From positions 1-35,842 of the forward strand of contig NCCO01000100.1 in assembly GCA_002279705.1 (NCBI GenBank): 35,842 bases of DNA. The letters run 5' to 3'. The notes below the pieces were generated by a model that saw nothing but the letters and a program-made list of their open reading frames with translations, was not told the origin of the DNA and did not search any database. Position numbers and translations under genes: made by a program. The stretch comes from Allobosea sp. 12-68-7. Lineage in GTDB: Bacteria; Pseudomonadota; Alphaproteobacteria; Rhizobiales; Beijerinckiaceae. Positions 15,349-23,266 of the stretch are shown piece after piece (positions within the stretch are counted from its first letter, which is position 1; every line of letters begins with the position of its first letter).

Positions 15349-16950
15349 ATGCGGATCCTGTCCTGCCTTCTGCGCAACCTGGCGCTGGCGATGCTGCTCG
15401 CGCTCCATCCTGGTGCGGCCCCCGCCCAGAACGCCGACGACCCCTTCGTCCGGCTCGCTGCCGACAGCTTTTCCGAAACCAACCGCGCCATCGAAGGGCT
15501 GATCGCCCAGGCGCATCCGCAGGCGGCCGTGATCATTGAGGCGCTGGCCGAGGGCCGGCTGCTGGCCGGCGGCGGCGCCGTCGTGGTGCGGATGCCGGAC
15601 GGCCGCCTGCTCGACGCCCGCACCGGCGCGACCCTGCCCGCGGCGCCGGCGGGTCTTGCCGCCGTACGCCTCAACAACAGCGTCCGCCGCACCATCCAGG
15701 GCGCGCTGGGCGGGCTCGGCTTGCTCCATCCCGATGCCGGCCGGCGCATCGCCGCGGCCGAGGCCGTGTTCAAGTCGCGCGATGCCTCGCTGCTGCCCGT
15801 GCTCGAAGGTGCCATCGCCAAGGAGAGCGATCCGCGCGCCAAGGCCGCGCTGCGGCAGGCCCAGGCGGCCATCCTCATCGGAAAATCCGACGCGCCGCCC
15901 TTCGACCGGATCGCCGCCATCGACGTGCTGCGCGAGCGCGGCGACCAGGATGCGCTGGCGACCCTGCGCTCGCTGCCGGCCGATGCCTCCGCCTCGCTGA
16001 AGGAAGCGCAGGCCCGCGCCGTCTCCGACATCGAGGGCCGGCTGGCGCTGTGGCGGGCCGGACAGAACCTCTGGTACGGGCTCTCGCTCGGGTCGGTGCT
16101 GCTGCTGGCGGCGATCGGGCTGGCCATCACCTTCGGGGTGATGGGCGTGATCAACATGGCCCATGGCGAGATGGTCATGATCGGCGCCTACACGACCTTC
16201 ATCGTCCAGGAGGTCATTCGCACCAGTGCGCCGGGCCTGTTCGACTATTCGCTGCTGATCGCCGTGCCGCTCGCCTTCCTGGTGGCGGGGCTGGTGGGCA
16301 TCGCCATCGAGCGCGGCGTCATCCGCTTCCTCTATGGCCGGCCGCTGGAGACGCTGCTGGCGACCTGGGGCATCAGCCTGATCCTGCAGCAGGCGGTCCG
16401 CACCGCCTTCGGGCCCACCAACCGCGAGGTCGGAGCGCCCGCCTTCATGTCGGGCGCCTTCGAGATCGGCGAAATGGCGATCACCTGGAACCGGCTCTGG
16501 ATCATCGTCTTCGCGATCCTCGTCTTCGCGGCCCTGCTGGCCATCCTGAAACTGACGCCGATCGGCCTGCAGATGCGCGCCGTCACCCAGAACCGGCGCA
16601 TGGCCTCGGCCATGGGCATCCGCACCGGCCGCGTCGACGCGCTGACCTTCGGGCTCGGCTCCGGGGTGGCGGGGCTGGCGGGCGTCGCGCTCTCGCAGAT
16701 CGACAATGTCAGCCCCAATCTCGGCCAGAGCTACATCATCGATTCCTTCATGGTCGTGGTCTTCGGCGGCGTCGGCAATCTCTGGGGCACGCTGGTCGCC
16801 GCCATGACGCTGGGCGTCGCCAACAAGCTGCTCGAGCCCTATGCGGGGGCAGTGCTCGGCAAGATCGCGCTGCTCGTCTTCATCATCCTCTTCATCCAGA
16901 AGCGCCCGCGCGGCCTGTTCGCGCTCAAGGGCCGGGCGGTGGAAGCATGA
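15349..16950 (+). CDS. urtB: Urea ABC transporter permease UrtB
   Basis: The 533-residue protein is an inner-membrane permease of the LivH class. It begins with a signal sequence (LLRNLALAMLLALHPGAAPAQ) and a periplasmic domain of roughly 200 residues, an extension that distinguishes UrtB from the shorter LivH. The membrane domain follows from about 245 on (LWYGLSLGSVLLLAAIGLAI, VMGVINMAHGEMVMIGAY, FGPTNREVGAP, SYIIDSFMVVVFGGVGNLWG). The ATG at 15349 lies 148 bases after urtA. Its stop overlaps the urtC start (ATGA). Function: translocation pore with UrtC for urea delivered by UrtA. Confidence 0.96.
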   Translation: MRILSCLLRNLALAMLLALHPGAAPAQNADDPFVRLAADSFSETNRAIEGLIAQAHPQAAVIIEALAEGRLLAGGGAVVVRMPDGRLLDARTGATLPAAPAGLAAVRLNNSVRRTIQGALGGLGLLHPDAGRRIAAAEAVFKSRDASLLPVLEGAIAKESDPRAKAALRQAQAAILIGKSDAPPFDRIAAIDVLRERGDQDALATLRSLPADASASLKEAQARAVSDIEGRLALWRAGQNLWYGLSLGSVLLLAAIGLAITFGVMGVINMAHGEMVMIGAYTTFIVQEVIRTSAPGLFDYSLLIAVPLAFLVAGLVGIAIERGVIRFLYGRPLETLLATWGISLILQQAVRTAFGPTNREVGAPAFMSGAFEIGEMAITWNRLWIIVFAILVFAALLAILKLTPIGLQMRAVTQNRRMASAMGIRTGRVDALTFGLGSGVAGLAGVALSQIDNVSPNLGQSYIIDSFMVVVFGGVGNLWGTLVAAMTLGVANKLLEPYAGAVLGKIALLVFIILFIQKRPRGLFALKGRAVEA

Positions 16951-18070
16951 TCGCGCGCTTCCTCCTGCAGGACATGGACCGGCGCGGCACGATCTTCCTC
17001 GCCCTCATCGCCGGTCTCGCCATCCTGATCCCGGCTTTGAACCTGCTCGTGCCGGCCGGCTCGCCCTTCCATGTCCCGACCTCGACCATGTCGCGCTGGC
17101 GATCTCGCTCGACCTCGTCTGGGGCTATTGCGGCATCCTCTCGCTCGGCCATGGCGCCTTCTTCGCGCTCGGCGGCTATGCGATGGGCATGTATCTGATG
17201 CGCCAGATCGGCTCGCGCGGCACCTATGGCAACCCGATCCTGCCGGACTTCATGGTCTTCCTGAACTGGAAGGAGCTGCCCTGGTACTGGTACGGCTTCG
17301 ACTCCTTCCCCTTCGCCATGCTGATGGTGCTGCTCGCGCCGGGGCTGCTCGCCTTCGTCTTCGGCTGGTTCGCCTTCCGCTCGCGCGTCACCGGCGTTTA
17401 TCTCTCGATCATCACCCAGGCGCTGACCTATGCCCTGCTGCTCGCCTTCTTCCGCAACGACATGGGCTTCGGCGGCAACAACGGCCTGACCGATTTCAAG
17501 GACATCCTCGGCTTCAACGTCCAGGCGCAAGCGACTCGCGCCGCTCTGTTTTCCATGACCTGCGTCATGCTGATCGCGGGCTTCCTGATCGCCCGCGGCA
17601 TCGTCGTCTCGAAGCTCGGCAAGGTCGTCATCGCGATCCGCGACGCGGAATCGCGCACGCGCTTCCTCGGCTACCGGGTCGACCGCTTCAAGCTCTTCGT
17701 CTTCACCGTCTCGGCCTGCATGGCGGGCGTCGCGGGCGCGCTCTACGTGCCCCAGGTCGGCATCATCAACCCCAGCGAATTCGCCCCCGCCAACTCGATT
17801 GAGACCGTGATCTGGGTCGCCGTCGGCGGGCGCGGCACGCTGGTCGGCGCGGCGCTCGGCGGCGTCGTCGTCAACTACGCCAAGACGATCTTCACCTCGG
17901 GCTTCATGGCGCCCTACTGGCTCTTCGCGCTCGGCGCGCTCTTCGTCTTCGTCACCATCTTCATGCCCAAGGGCATCCTCGGCACGGCGCAGGACTGGTG
18001 GGAGAAAAGGCGCAGGCCCGTTCCCACGACCACGCCTCCCGAACCGGCTCCGGCGGAGGGACGCGCATGA
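16947..18070 (+). pseudogene. urtC: Urea ABC transporter permease UrtC, frame broken near the N-terminus
   Basis: The ATG at 16947 (overlapping the urtB stop) gives the normal UrtC start MIARFLLQDMDRRGTIFLAL up to SPFHVPT (17081). After 17082 this frame becomes nonsense. The proper sequence resumes in another frame at about 17093 with ALAISLDLVWGYCGILSLGH and runs uninterrupted to the stop at 18070, covering RSRVTGVYLSIITQALTYAL, DMGFGGNNGLTDF and VGGRGTLVGAALGG. About fifteen residues of a transmembrane helix, which in relatives read like YVVALLGKYLCYALL, are missing and replaced by 11 bases. The lesion would abolish the second permease subunit. The rest of the operon is intact and shows normal codon use, so an assembly error is a serious possibility. 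Confidence 0.85.
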
Positions 18071-18831
18071 TCGCCTCCAGCCCTGGCCAGCTGACCTCGT
18101 CGCTGCTCTATCTCGACGGCGTCAGCGTCTCCTTCGACGGCTTCAAGGCGATCCGCGGCCTGTCGCTGACGATCGAGCCCGGCGAAATGCGCGCCATCAT
18201 CGGCCCCAACGGCGCCGGCAAGACGACGATGATGGACATCATCACCGGCAAGACCAAGCCCGATGTCGGCACGGTGATGTTCGGCGGGTCGATCGACCTG
18301 ACGAGGCTCGACGAGGCGGCGATCGCCAATCTCGGCATCGGCCGCAAGTTCCAGAAGCCCACGGTCTTCGACTTCCACACGATCGAGGACAACATCCTGC
18401 TGGCGCTGAAGGCGCCGCGCACGGTGGCGCGGACCCTGTTCTGGAAGACGGCGGCCGCGCAGCAGAAGCGCATCGACGACATCCTCGGCATCATCAAGCT
18501 GGGAGATGCGCGCGAGCGGCTCGCCGGCTCGCTCTCGCATGGCCAGAAGCAGTGGCTCGAGATCGGCATGCTGCTGGCGCAGGACCCCAAGCTCCTGCTC
18601 GTCGACGAGCCCGCCGCCGGCATGACCGACGGCGAGACCGCCGAGACGGCCGTCCTGCTCAAGGAGATCGCCAGGGACCATTCGGTCATCGTCGTCGAGC
18701 ACGACATGGGCTTCATCCGCGAACTCGGCGTGAAGGTCACGGTGCTGCACGAGGGCTCGGTGCTGGCCGAGGGGCCGCTCGACCAGGTCAGCGCCAATGA
18801 GCGCGTCGTCGAAGTGTATTTGGGGCGATGA
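18067..18831 (+). CDS. urtD: Urea ABC transporter ATP-binding protein UrtD
   Basis: The 254-residue ATPase has Walker A GPNGAGKT, Q-loop KFQKPTVF, ABC signature LSHGQ (GSLSHGQKQWLEIGMLL), Walker B LLLVDEPAAGM and the H-loop VVEHDM. The LSHGQ signature and the FQKPTVFDFHTIEDNILLAL segment are characteristic of UrtD rather than LivG. The ATG at 18067 overlaps the urtC stop (ATGA); the 3' end overlaps urtE in the same way, so the ATPase subunits are translationally coupled. It energises urea uptake from the cytoplasmic side. Confidence 0.96.
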   Translation: MIASSPGQLTSSLLYLDGVSVSFDGFKAIRGLSLTIEPGEMRAIIGPNGAGKTTMMDIITGKTKPDVGTVMFGGSIDLTRLDEAAIANLGIGRKFQKPTVFDFHTIEDNILLALKAPRTVARTLFWKTAAAQQKRIDDILGIIKLGDARERLAGSLSHGQKQWLEIGMLLAQDPKLLLVDEPAAGMTDGETAETAVLLKEIARDHSVIVVEHDMGFIRELGVKVTVLHEGSVLAEGPLDQVSANERVVEVYLGR

Positions 18832-19529
18832 GCATGCTGACCGTCGACGCCATCGACCTGCATTACGGCGCCGCCCAGGCGCTGCGGCGCGTCTCGATCA
18901 CGGCGCAGGCCGGCAAGGTCACCTGCGTGATGGGCCGCAACGGCGTCGGCAAGACCACGCTGATGCGCGCCATTGTCGGCCAGCAGGCGATCAGCGCCGG
19001 CAAGATCGGCTTTCGTGGCGAGGACATCTCGACCTTGCGCACGGAGGATCGCGCGCGGGCCGGCATCGGCTTCGTGCCGCAGGGCCGCGAGGTCTTCCCG
19101 CTGCTCAGCGTGAAGGAAAACCTCGAGACCGGCTTCGCGCCGCTGCCGCGCCGGGAGCGCTATATCCCAGACGAACTCTTCGACCTGTTCCCCGTGCTCA
19201 AGTCCATGCTGGGCCGACGCGGTGGAGACCTCTCGGGAGGCCAGCAGCAGCAACTCGCCATTGCGCGGGCGCTGGTGACCCGCCCCAAACTGCTGGTGCT
19301 GGACGAACCGACCGAGGGCATCCAGCCCTCCATCATCAAGGATATCGGCCGCGCGATCGACTATCTGCGCTCCAAGGGCGACATGGCGATCGTGCTGGTC
19401 GAGCAGTATTTCGACTTCGCACGCGACCTCGCCGACACGATGTTCGTGATGGATCGCGGCGAGGTCGTGCTGTCGGGCCCGATGAAGGACCTCGACGCCA
19501 ACCAGGTCCAGCGCCTGATCCAGGTCTGA
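18828..19529 (+). CDS. urtE: Urea ABC transporter ATP-binding protein UrtE
   Basis: The 233-residue protein is the second ATPase of the Urt system. It has Walker A GRNGVGKTTLMRAI, signature LSGGQQQQLAIARAL, Walker B LLVLDEPTEGIQPSII and a switch histidine replaced by glutamine (IVLVEQYFDFARDLAD), as usual in LivF/UrtE proteins. GFVPQGREVFPLLSVKENLETG is the family's Q-loop region. The ATG at 18828 overlaps the urtD stop. No urease genes follow; ppk2 begins 130 bases downstream. Confidence 0.96.
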   Translation: MSMLTVDAIDLHYGAAQALRRVSITAQAGKVTCVMGRNGVGKTTLMRAIVGQQAISAGKIGFRGEDISTLRTEDRARAGIGFVPQGREVFPLLSVKENLETGFAPLPRRERYIPDELFDLFPVLKSMLGRRGGDLSGGQQQQLAIARALVTRPKLLVLDEPTEGIQPSIIKDIGRAIDYLRSKGDMAIVLVEQYFDFARDLADTMFVMDRGEVVLSGPMKDLDANQVQRLIQV

Positions 19530-19618
19530 GGGCCAGCGCGCCGGCCTCGGATGACCGCCCTGCCGGCAGGCGCGGCTTGATCCAGATCATGGCGACCCTG
19601 CGCCGGTTGCAGGGACAC

Positions 19619-19650
19619 TCCTCGGATCGGGCCTGCGGCCCCTCCGAGGA
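19619..19650 (+). promoter_or_regulatory. Hairpin covering the ppk2 ribosome binding site
   Basis: TCCTCGGA (19619-19626) pairs with TCCGAGGA (19643-19650), with an inner stem GGGCC/GGCCC around a TGC loop: 13 pairs in total. The 3' arm contains GAGGA, the likely Shine-Dalgarno for the GTG at 19660. No T run follows, so translation control is more likely than termination. Confidence 0.6.
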
Positions 19651-19659
19651 AGATTGATC

Positions 19660-20772
19660 GTGGCGACCCGTCGACAGCCCTCAGCCGGTGCCGTGCGTCG
19701 GCAGCCCCGCCCAGCGCCGAAATCCGGCGAGCCCGCCACGACCGCCGAGGGCATCGAGGCCGGCCTGGCCGCGGAACGGACGGAAGCCGTTCAGGAAGCG
19801 CAGATCGCCGCCATGTCTTCGGTGTCCGGCGAGGCCGACGCGGCAGAGGGGATCGATGCGATCCTCGCCGGCGCTGCGCCCGACGACGCTCGCCGGATGC
19901 GCAGCGCGCTCGGCCTGCCGAAGGCGCCGGGGAAGCCGCGCGAAACCAGCGACGAATTGTCGGGCGATTGGCGCCAGGGTGCCTATCCCTATCGCTACAA
20001 GATGCTGCGCAAGGACTATGAGCGCGACAAGTTCAGGCTCCAGTCCGAACTTCTCAAGCTGCAGACCTGGGTGAAGGAGTCGCGCCAGCGCGTCGTCATC
20101 CTGTTCGAGGGCCGCGATGCGGCCGGCAAGGGCGGTGCCATCAAGCGCTTCATGGAGCATCTCAACCCGCGCGGCGCCCGGGTGGTCGCGCTGGAGAAGC
20201 CCAGCGAGGTCGAGCGCGGCCAGTGGTATTTCCAGCGCTATGTCCAGCATCTCCCGACGACCGGCGAAATCGTCCTGTTCGACCGCAGCTGGTACAACCG
20301 AGCCGGCGTCGAGCGCGTCATGGGCTTCTGCTCCGATTCCGAATACCGCGAGTTCCTGCGCCAGGCGCCGGAGTTCGAGCGCAACCTCGTGCGCAGCGGC
20401 ATCCACCTGATCAAGTTCTGGTTCTCGGTTAGCCGCGACGAGCAGCATCGGCGCTTCAAGGAGCGCGAGGCTCACCCGCTGAAGCAATGGAAGCTCTCAC
20501 CCGTCGATCTCGCCAGCCTCGACAAATGGGACGATTACACGGCGGCCAAGGAGGCGATGTTCTTCGCCACCGATACGGCCGATTCGCCCTGGACGGTGGT
20601 GAAATCCGACGACAAGAAGCGGGCGCGCCTCAATGCGTTTCGCTATGTGCTGCGCTCGCTGCCCTATGCCGGCAAGGACATCGATCGAATCGGCGCCGTC
20701 GACACGCTGCTCGTCGGCCGCGCCAACTTCGTCTACGAGCGCGACGAGCAGGTGCCCGGCCAGTCGGCCTGA
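19660..20772 (+). CDS. ppk2: Polyphosphate kinase 2
   Basis: The 370-residue product belongs to the PPK2 family, which transfers phosphate between polyphosphate and nucleotides. The Walker A is FEGRDAAGKGGAIKRF (151-159 core), the lid region is around EVERGQWYFQRYVQHLP, and the Walker B/DRSWYNR element is LFDRSWYNRAGVERVMGFC. It has a single catalytic domain (about 100-360), preceded by some 100 residues of Ala/Glu/Arg-rich, probably disordered sequence, longer than in many homologues. Class I (NDP-phosphorylating) is most likely from the domain arrangement, but this is inference. I chose the GTG at 19660 with GAGGA nine bases upstream; a TTG at 19654 is too near that site. A hairpin occludes the site. 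The gene is downstream of urtE and may share its transcript. Confidence 0.93.
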   Translation: MATRRQPSAGAVRRQPRPAPKSGEPATTAEGIEAGLAAERTEAVQEAQIAAMSSVSGEADAAEGIDAILAGAAPDDARRMRSALGLPKAPGKPRETSDELSGDWRQGAYPYRYKMLRKDYERDKFRLQSELLKLQTWVKESRQRVVILFEGRDAAGKGGAIKRFMEHLNPRGARVVALEKPSEVERGQWYFQRYVQHLPTTGEIVLFDRSWYNRAGVERVMGFCSDSEYREFLRQAPEFERNLVRSGIHLIKFWFSVSRDEQHRRFKEREAHPLKQWKLSPVDLASLDKWDDYTAAKEAMFFATDTADSPWTVVKSDDKKRARLNAFRYVLRSLPYAGKDIDRIGAVDTLLVGRANFVYERDEQVPGQSA

Positions 20773-20786
20773 CGACACCGCTCGCC

Positions 20787-20805
20787 CCGCCGCCTCGGGC
20801 GGCGG
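20787..20805. terminator. GC hairpin between the convergent ppk2 and asnC-like genes
   Basis: CCGCCGCC (20787-20794) pairs perfectly with GGCGGCGG (20798-20805) with a TCG loop. There is no T run on either strand, so it is a weak candidate for a bidirectional terminator. Confidence 0.35.
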
Positions 20806-20817
20806 CGGATGCGGCGC

Positions 20818-21260
20818 TCAGAACGCCAGCGGCGCGTTGCCGACGACCTCCTTCATCACGAAGAAGGTCCGGGTCTGCCGCACGCCGGGGCGCGCGATCC
20901 GCGTATCCCCGTGGAGCTTGTTGAAATCCGCCATGTCGCGCCCGCGGATCTTCAGGATGTCGTCGAAATCGCCGGCGACGCGATGGCAATCGAGCACGAC
21001 CGGCATCGCCCGGATCGCCGCCTCGAAAGCGCCGAAGCTCTCGGGCGTCGATCTGTCGAGCACCACGCCGACGAAGGCGGGCGTGCCCATCTCGACCTTT
21101 TCCGACGAGACCTGCGCCCGCACCCCCGTGACGTAACCCTCGGCGAAGAGGCGCTGGATGCGCCTGTGGCAGATGGCGGCGCTGGTGGTCCCCCGACCGC
21201 GGCGACAGGGCCGGGGACGGCCAGGTGTCCCGGCTTGTCGGCGGGGGGCGGAGGATGCAA
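20818..21260 (-). pseudogene. Lrp/AsnC-family transcriptional regulator, N-terminal DNA-binding domain lost
   Basis: The C-terminal ligand-sensing (RAM) domain is intact: TPAFVGVVLDRSTPESF, AMPVVLDCHRVAGDFDDIL, DMADFNKLHG and GVRQTRTFFVMKEVV. In frame upstream the recognition helix region TTSAAICHRRIQRLFAEGYV is also readable, but no start codon exists in that frame before a stop. In a second frame a TTG at 21260 starts a peptide ending AAVGG exactly where the helix-turn-helix should continue, and the first ~30 residues of the usual helix-turn-helix domain (the D-x-x-D-R-x-IL pattern) are not present. A deletion plus a frame change is the simplest reading. The only internal start is a GTG at 21123, giving a domain without DNA-binding capacity. 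It lies divergent from gnd. Confidence 0.72.
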
Positions 21261-21313
21261 GAACCCGCCGACAGCCGGCTTAGTCTCTCGCCGGCCCGAT
21301 GGGAGTTCGCGCG

Positions 21314-22315
21314 ATGCAGCTGGGAATGGTCGGCCTCGGCCGGATGGGTGGCAACATCGTGCGCCGGCTGATGCGCGCGGGCCACGACTGCGTCGTCTAT
21401 GACCGCGATCCCAAGCCCGGCGCGGCGCTGGCGACGGATGGCGCGGTCGTCGCGGCCGATCTCGCCGACATGGTCGCCAAGCTCCCGGCGCCCCGCGCGA
21501 TCTGGGTGATGCTGCCGGCCGGCACGATCACCGAGGCGACGTTGGCAGAACTGGCCGGCCTGCTCTCGCCCGGCGACACGCTGATCGACGGCGGCAACGC
21601 CTTCTGGAAGGACGATGTCCGCCGCGGGCGCGAGCTGGCGGCCAGGGGCCTGCACTACATGGACGTCGGCACGTCGGGCGGCGTGCACGGCCTCGACCGC
21701 GGCTACTGCCTGATGATCGGCGGCGCCAAGGAGGCCTTCGACCGGCTGGAGCCGATCTTCGCGACGCTCGCGCCCGGCAAGGGCGAGATCGAGCCGACGA
21801 AGCATCGCGACGGCCGCAACCCGACGAGCGAGGAGGGCTATCTCCATTGCGGCCCGGTCGGCGCCGGCCACTTCGTCAAGATGGTCCACAACGGCATCGA
21901 ATACGGCATGATGCAGGCCTTCGCCGAGGGCTTCGACCTGCTGCGCAACGCCTCCGCCAAGGAGGGCCTGCCGCCTGAATACGGCTTCGCGTTCGACACC
22001 GCCGAGATCGCCGAGGTCTGGCGCCGCGGCTCTGTCGTGACCTCCTGGCTGCTCGACCTGACGGCCGAGGCCCTGGCCGCCGACGAGGACCTCTCCGCCT
22101 ATTCCGGCAATGTCTCGGATTCGGGCGAGGGGCGCTGGACGGTCGATGCCGCCGTCGAGACCGCGACGCCGGCGGAAGTGCTGACCTCGGCGCTGTTCGC
22201 GCGCTTCCGCTCGCGCGTCGACCACACCTTCGGCGAGAAGGTGCTCTCGGCGATGCGCGCCGGCTTCGGCGGCCATGTCGAACCCAAATCTGCAACGAAG
22301 ACGAAGCAGGGCTGA
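21314..22315 (+). CDS. gnd: 6-phosphogluconate dehydrogenase, decarboxylating (GndA/YqeC type)
   Basis: The 333-residue product is of the short (about 300-330 aa) 6-phosphogluconate dehydrogenase class, oxidising 6-phosphogluconate to ribulose-5-phosphate and CO2. The N-terminal NAD(P) fold has [13 protein letters not shown]; the substrate-binding block is [20 protein letters not shown]; and the catalytic Lys/His/Glu region is [23 protein letters not shown]. The [17 protein letters not shown] segment is typical. I chose the ATG at 21314 ([12 protein letters not shown]) over an upstream ATG at 21299, which would add five residues before the fold. The coenzyme cannot be decided here. It is followed after 6 bases by gntK, so the pair forms a gluconate degradation unit. 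Confidence 0.93.
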   Translation: MQLGMVGLGRMGGNIVRRLMRAGHDCVVYDRDPKPGAALATDGAVVAADLADMVAKLPAPRAIWVMLPAGTITEATLAELAGLLSPGDTLIDGGNAFWKDDVRRGRELAARGLHYMDVGTSGGVHGLDRGYCLMIGGAKEAFDRLEPIFATLAPGKGEIEPTKHRDGRNPTSEEGYLHCGPVGAGHFVKMVHNGIEYGMMQAFAEGFDLLRNASAKEGLPPEYGFAFDTAEIAEVWRRGSVVTSWLLDLTAEALAADEDLSAYSGNVSDSGEGRWTVDAAVETATPAEVLTSALFARFRSRVDHTFGEKVLSAMRAGFGGHVEPKSATKTKQG

Positions 22316-22321
22316 CGCCGG

Positions 22322-22849
22322 ATGGATGCCTCGAACACGGCCGTCGGGCCGGCCGTCATCGTCGTCATGGGCGTCGCCAGCTCGGGCAAGACCTCGCTGG
22401 GCGAGCGCCTCGCCGGCCAGCTCGGCTGGCCCTTCCGCGACGCCGACTCGTTCCACCCGCCGGAGAACGTCGCCAAGATGGCCGGCGGAACGCCGCTGAC
22501 CGACGAGGACCGCAAGCCCTGGCTCGCCGCGATCGCCGCCTGGATCGACGATCTGCGCGCCTCGGGCGGCCACGGCATCGTCACCTGCTCGGCGCTGAAG
22601 CGGGCCTATCGCCGTGTCATCGTCGGCGACCGGGCGGATGTCGCGCTGGTCTATCTCAGGGGCTCGCGCGAGCTGATCGGGCAGCGCATGGCGCAGCGGC
22701 AGCATCACTTCATGCCGACGGCGCTGCTCGACAGCCAGTTCGCCACGCTGGAGGAGCCGGGGGAGGACGAGCGGCCCCTCGTCGTCTCGGTCGAAGCCTC
22801 GAAGGACGCGATCGTCGCGGATGTGCTGACGCGGCTCGCGCTGGCCTGA
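22322..22849 (+). CDS. gntK: Gluconokinase
   Basis: The 175-residue protein phosphorylates gluconate to 6-phosphogluconate, the substrate of the neighbouring Gnd. The P-loop is GVASSGKTS (17-25). FRDADSFHPPENVAKMAGGTPL is a gluconokinase signature, CSALKRAYRRVI is the LID-adjacent region, and LRGSRELIGQRMAQRQHHFMPTALLDSQFATLE is the usual C-terminal block. Length is normal for the soluble GntK/IdnK type. It starts at the ATG at 22322, 6 bases after the gnd stop, and must be co-transcribed with it. Confidence 0.95.
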   Translation: MDASNTAVGPAVIVVMGVASSGKTSLGERLAGQLGWPFRDADSFHPPENVAKMAGGTPLTDEDRKPWLAAIAAWIDDLRASGGHGIVTCSALKRAYRRVIVGDRADVALVYLRGSRELIGQRMAQRQHHFMPTALLDSQFATLEEPGEDERPLVVSVEASKDAIVADVLTRLALA

Positions 22850-22864
22850 GGCCGGTGGGGAGCG

Positions 22865-23266
22865 TCAGGGGCGCCGGAACGGCCAGCGGATCACGCCGCC
22901 GGCCTGCAGCGCCCACCAGATCAGCACAGGCTGCAGCGCCAGCCGCGGCGCATGATACCACCAGCTCGAGGGAAGGCCTGTGACGGCAAGGCCTTCCAGC
23001 GCGTGCTTGATGTTGGCCGGGAAGACGCAGGCGGCGTAGAGCGCGAGCCCGATTGCCGCGGCCGGGCGCAGGCGCGGGATCATCAGCCCGACGGCGCCGG
23101 CGATCTCCGCGACGCCGGTGGCGATCACGACCGCCAGAGGCGCCGGCACCCAATCCGGCACGATCGGCAGGAAACCCTCCGGGCGGGCGAGATGCAGCAG
23201 GCCGGCCGCGAGATAGAACGCCGCCAGCAGCCACCGCATTCCCCGGCGCTGGTGGCTCTCGGCCAT
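22865..23266 (-). CDS. DoxX-family membrane protein
   Basis: A 133-residue inner-membrane protein with four predicted helices: MRWLLAAFYLAAGLLHL, APLAVVIATGVAEIAGAVGLM, AAAIGLALYAACVFPANI and RLALQPVLIWWALQAGG. The Pro-rich FLPIVPDWVPAP segment and the Glu in helix 2 are typical of DoxX/DoxD-like proteins. Function in this subfamily is not known; some members take part in sulphur or redox homeostasis. The ATG at 23266 overlaps the stop of the cupredoxin-fold gene (TGATG), so the two are translationally coupled. Confidence 0.87.
   Translation of the reverse strand: MAESHQRRGMRWLLAAFYLAAGLLHLARPEGFLPIVPDWVPAPLAVVIATGVAEIAGAVGLMIPRLRPAAAIGLALYAACVFPANIKHALEGLAVTGLPSSWWYHAPRLALQPVLIWWALQAGGVIRWPFRRP

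Noticed and set aside
20630-22708. Long minus-strand frame across the asnC-like gene, gnd and gntK
   Set aside because: It covers well-supported plus-strand genes, has a repetitive Arg/Gly/Asp composition and no recognisable domain.
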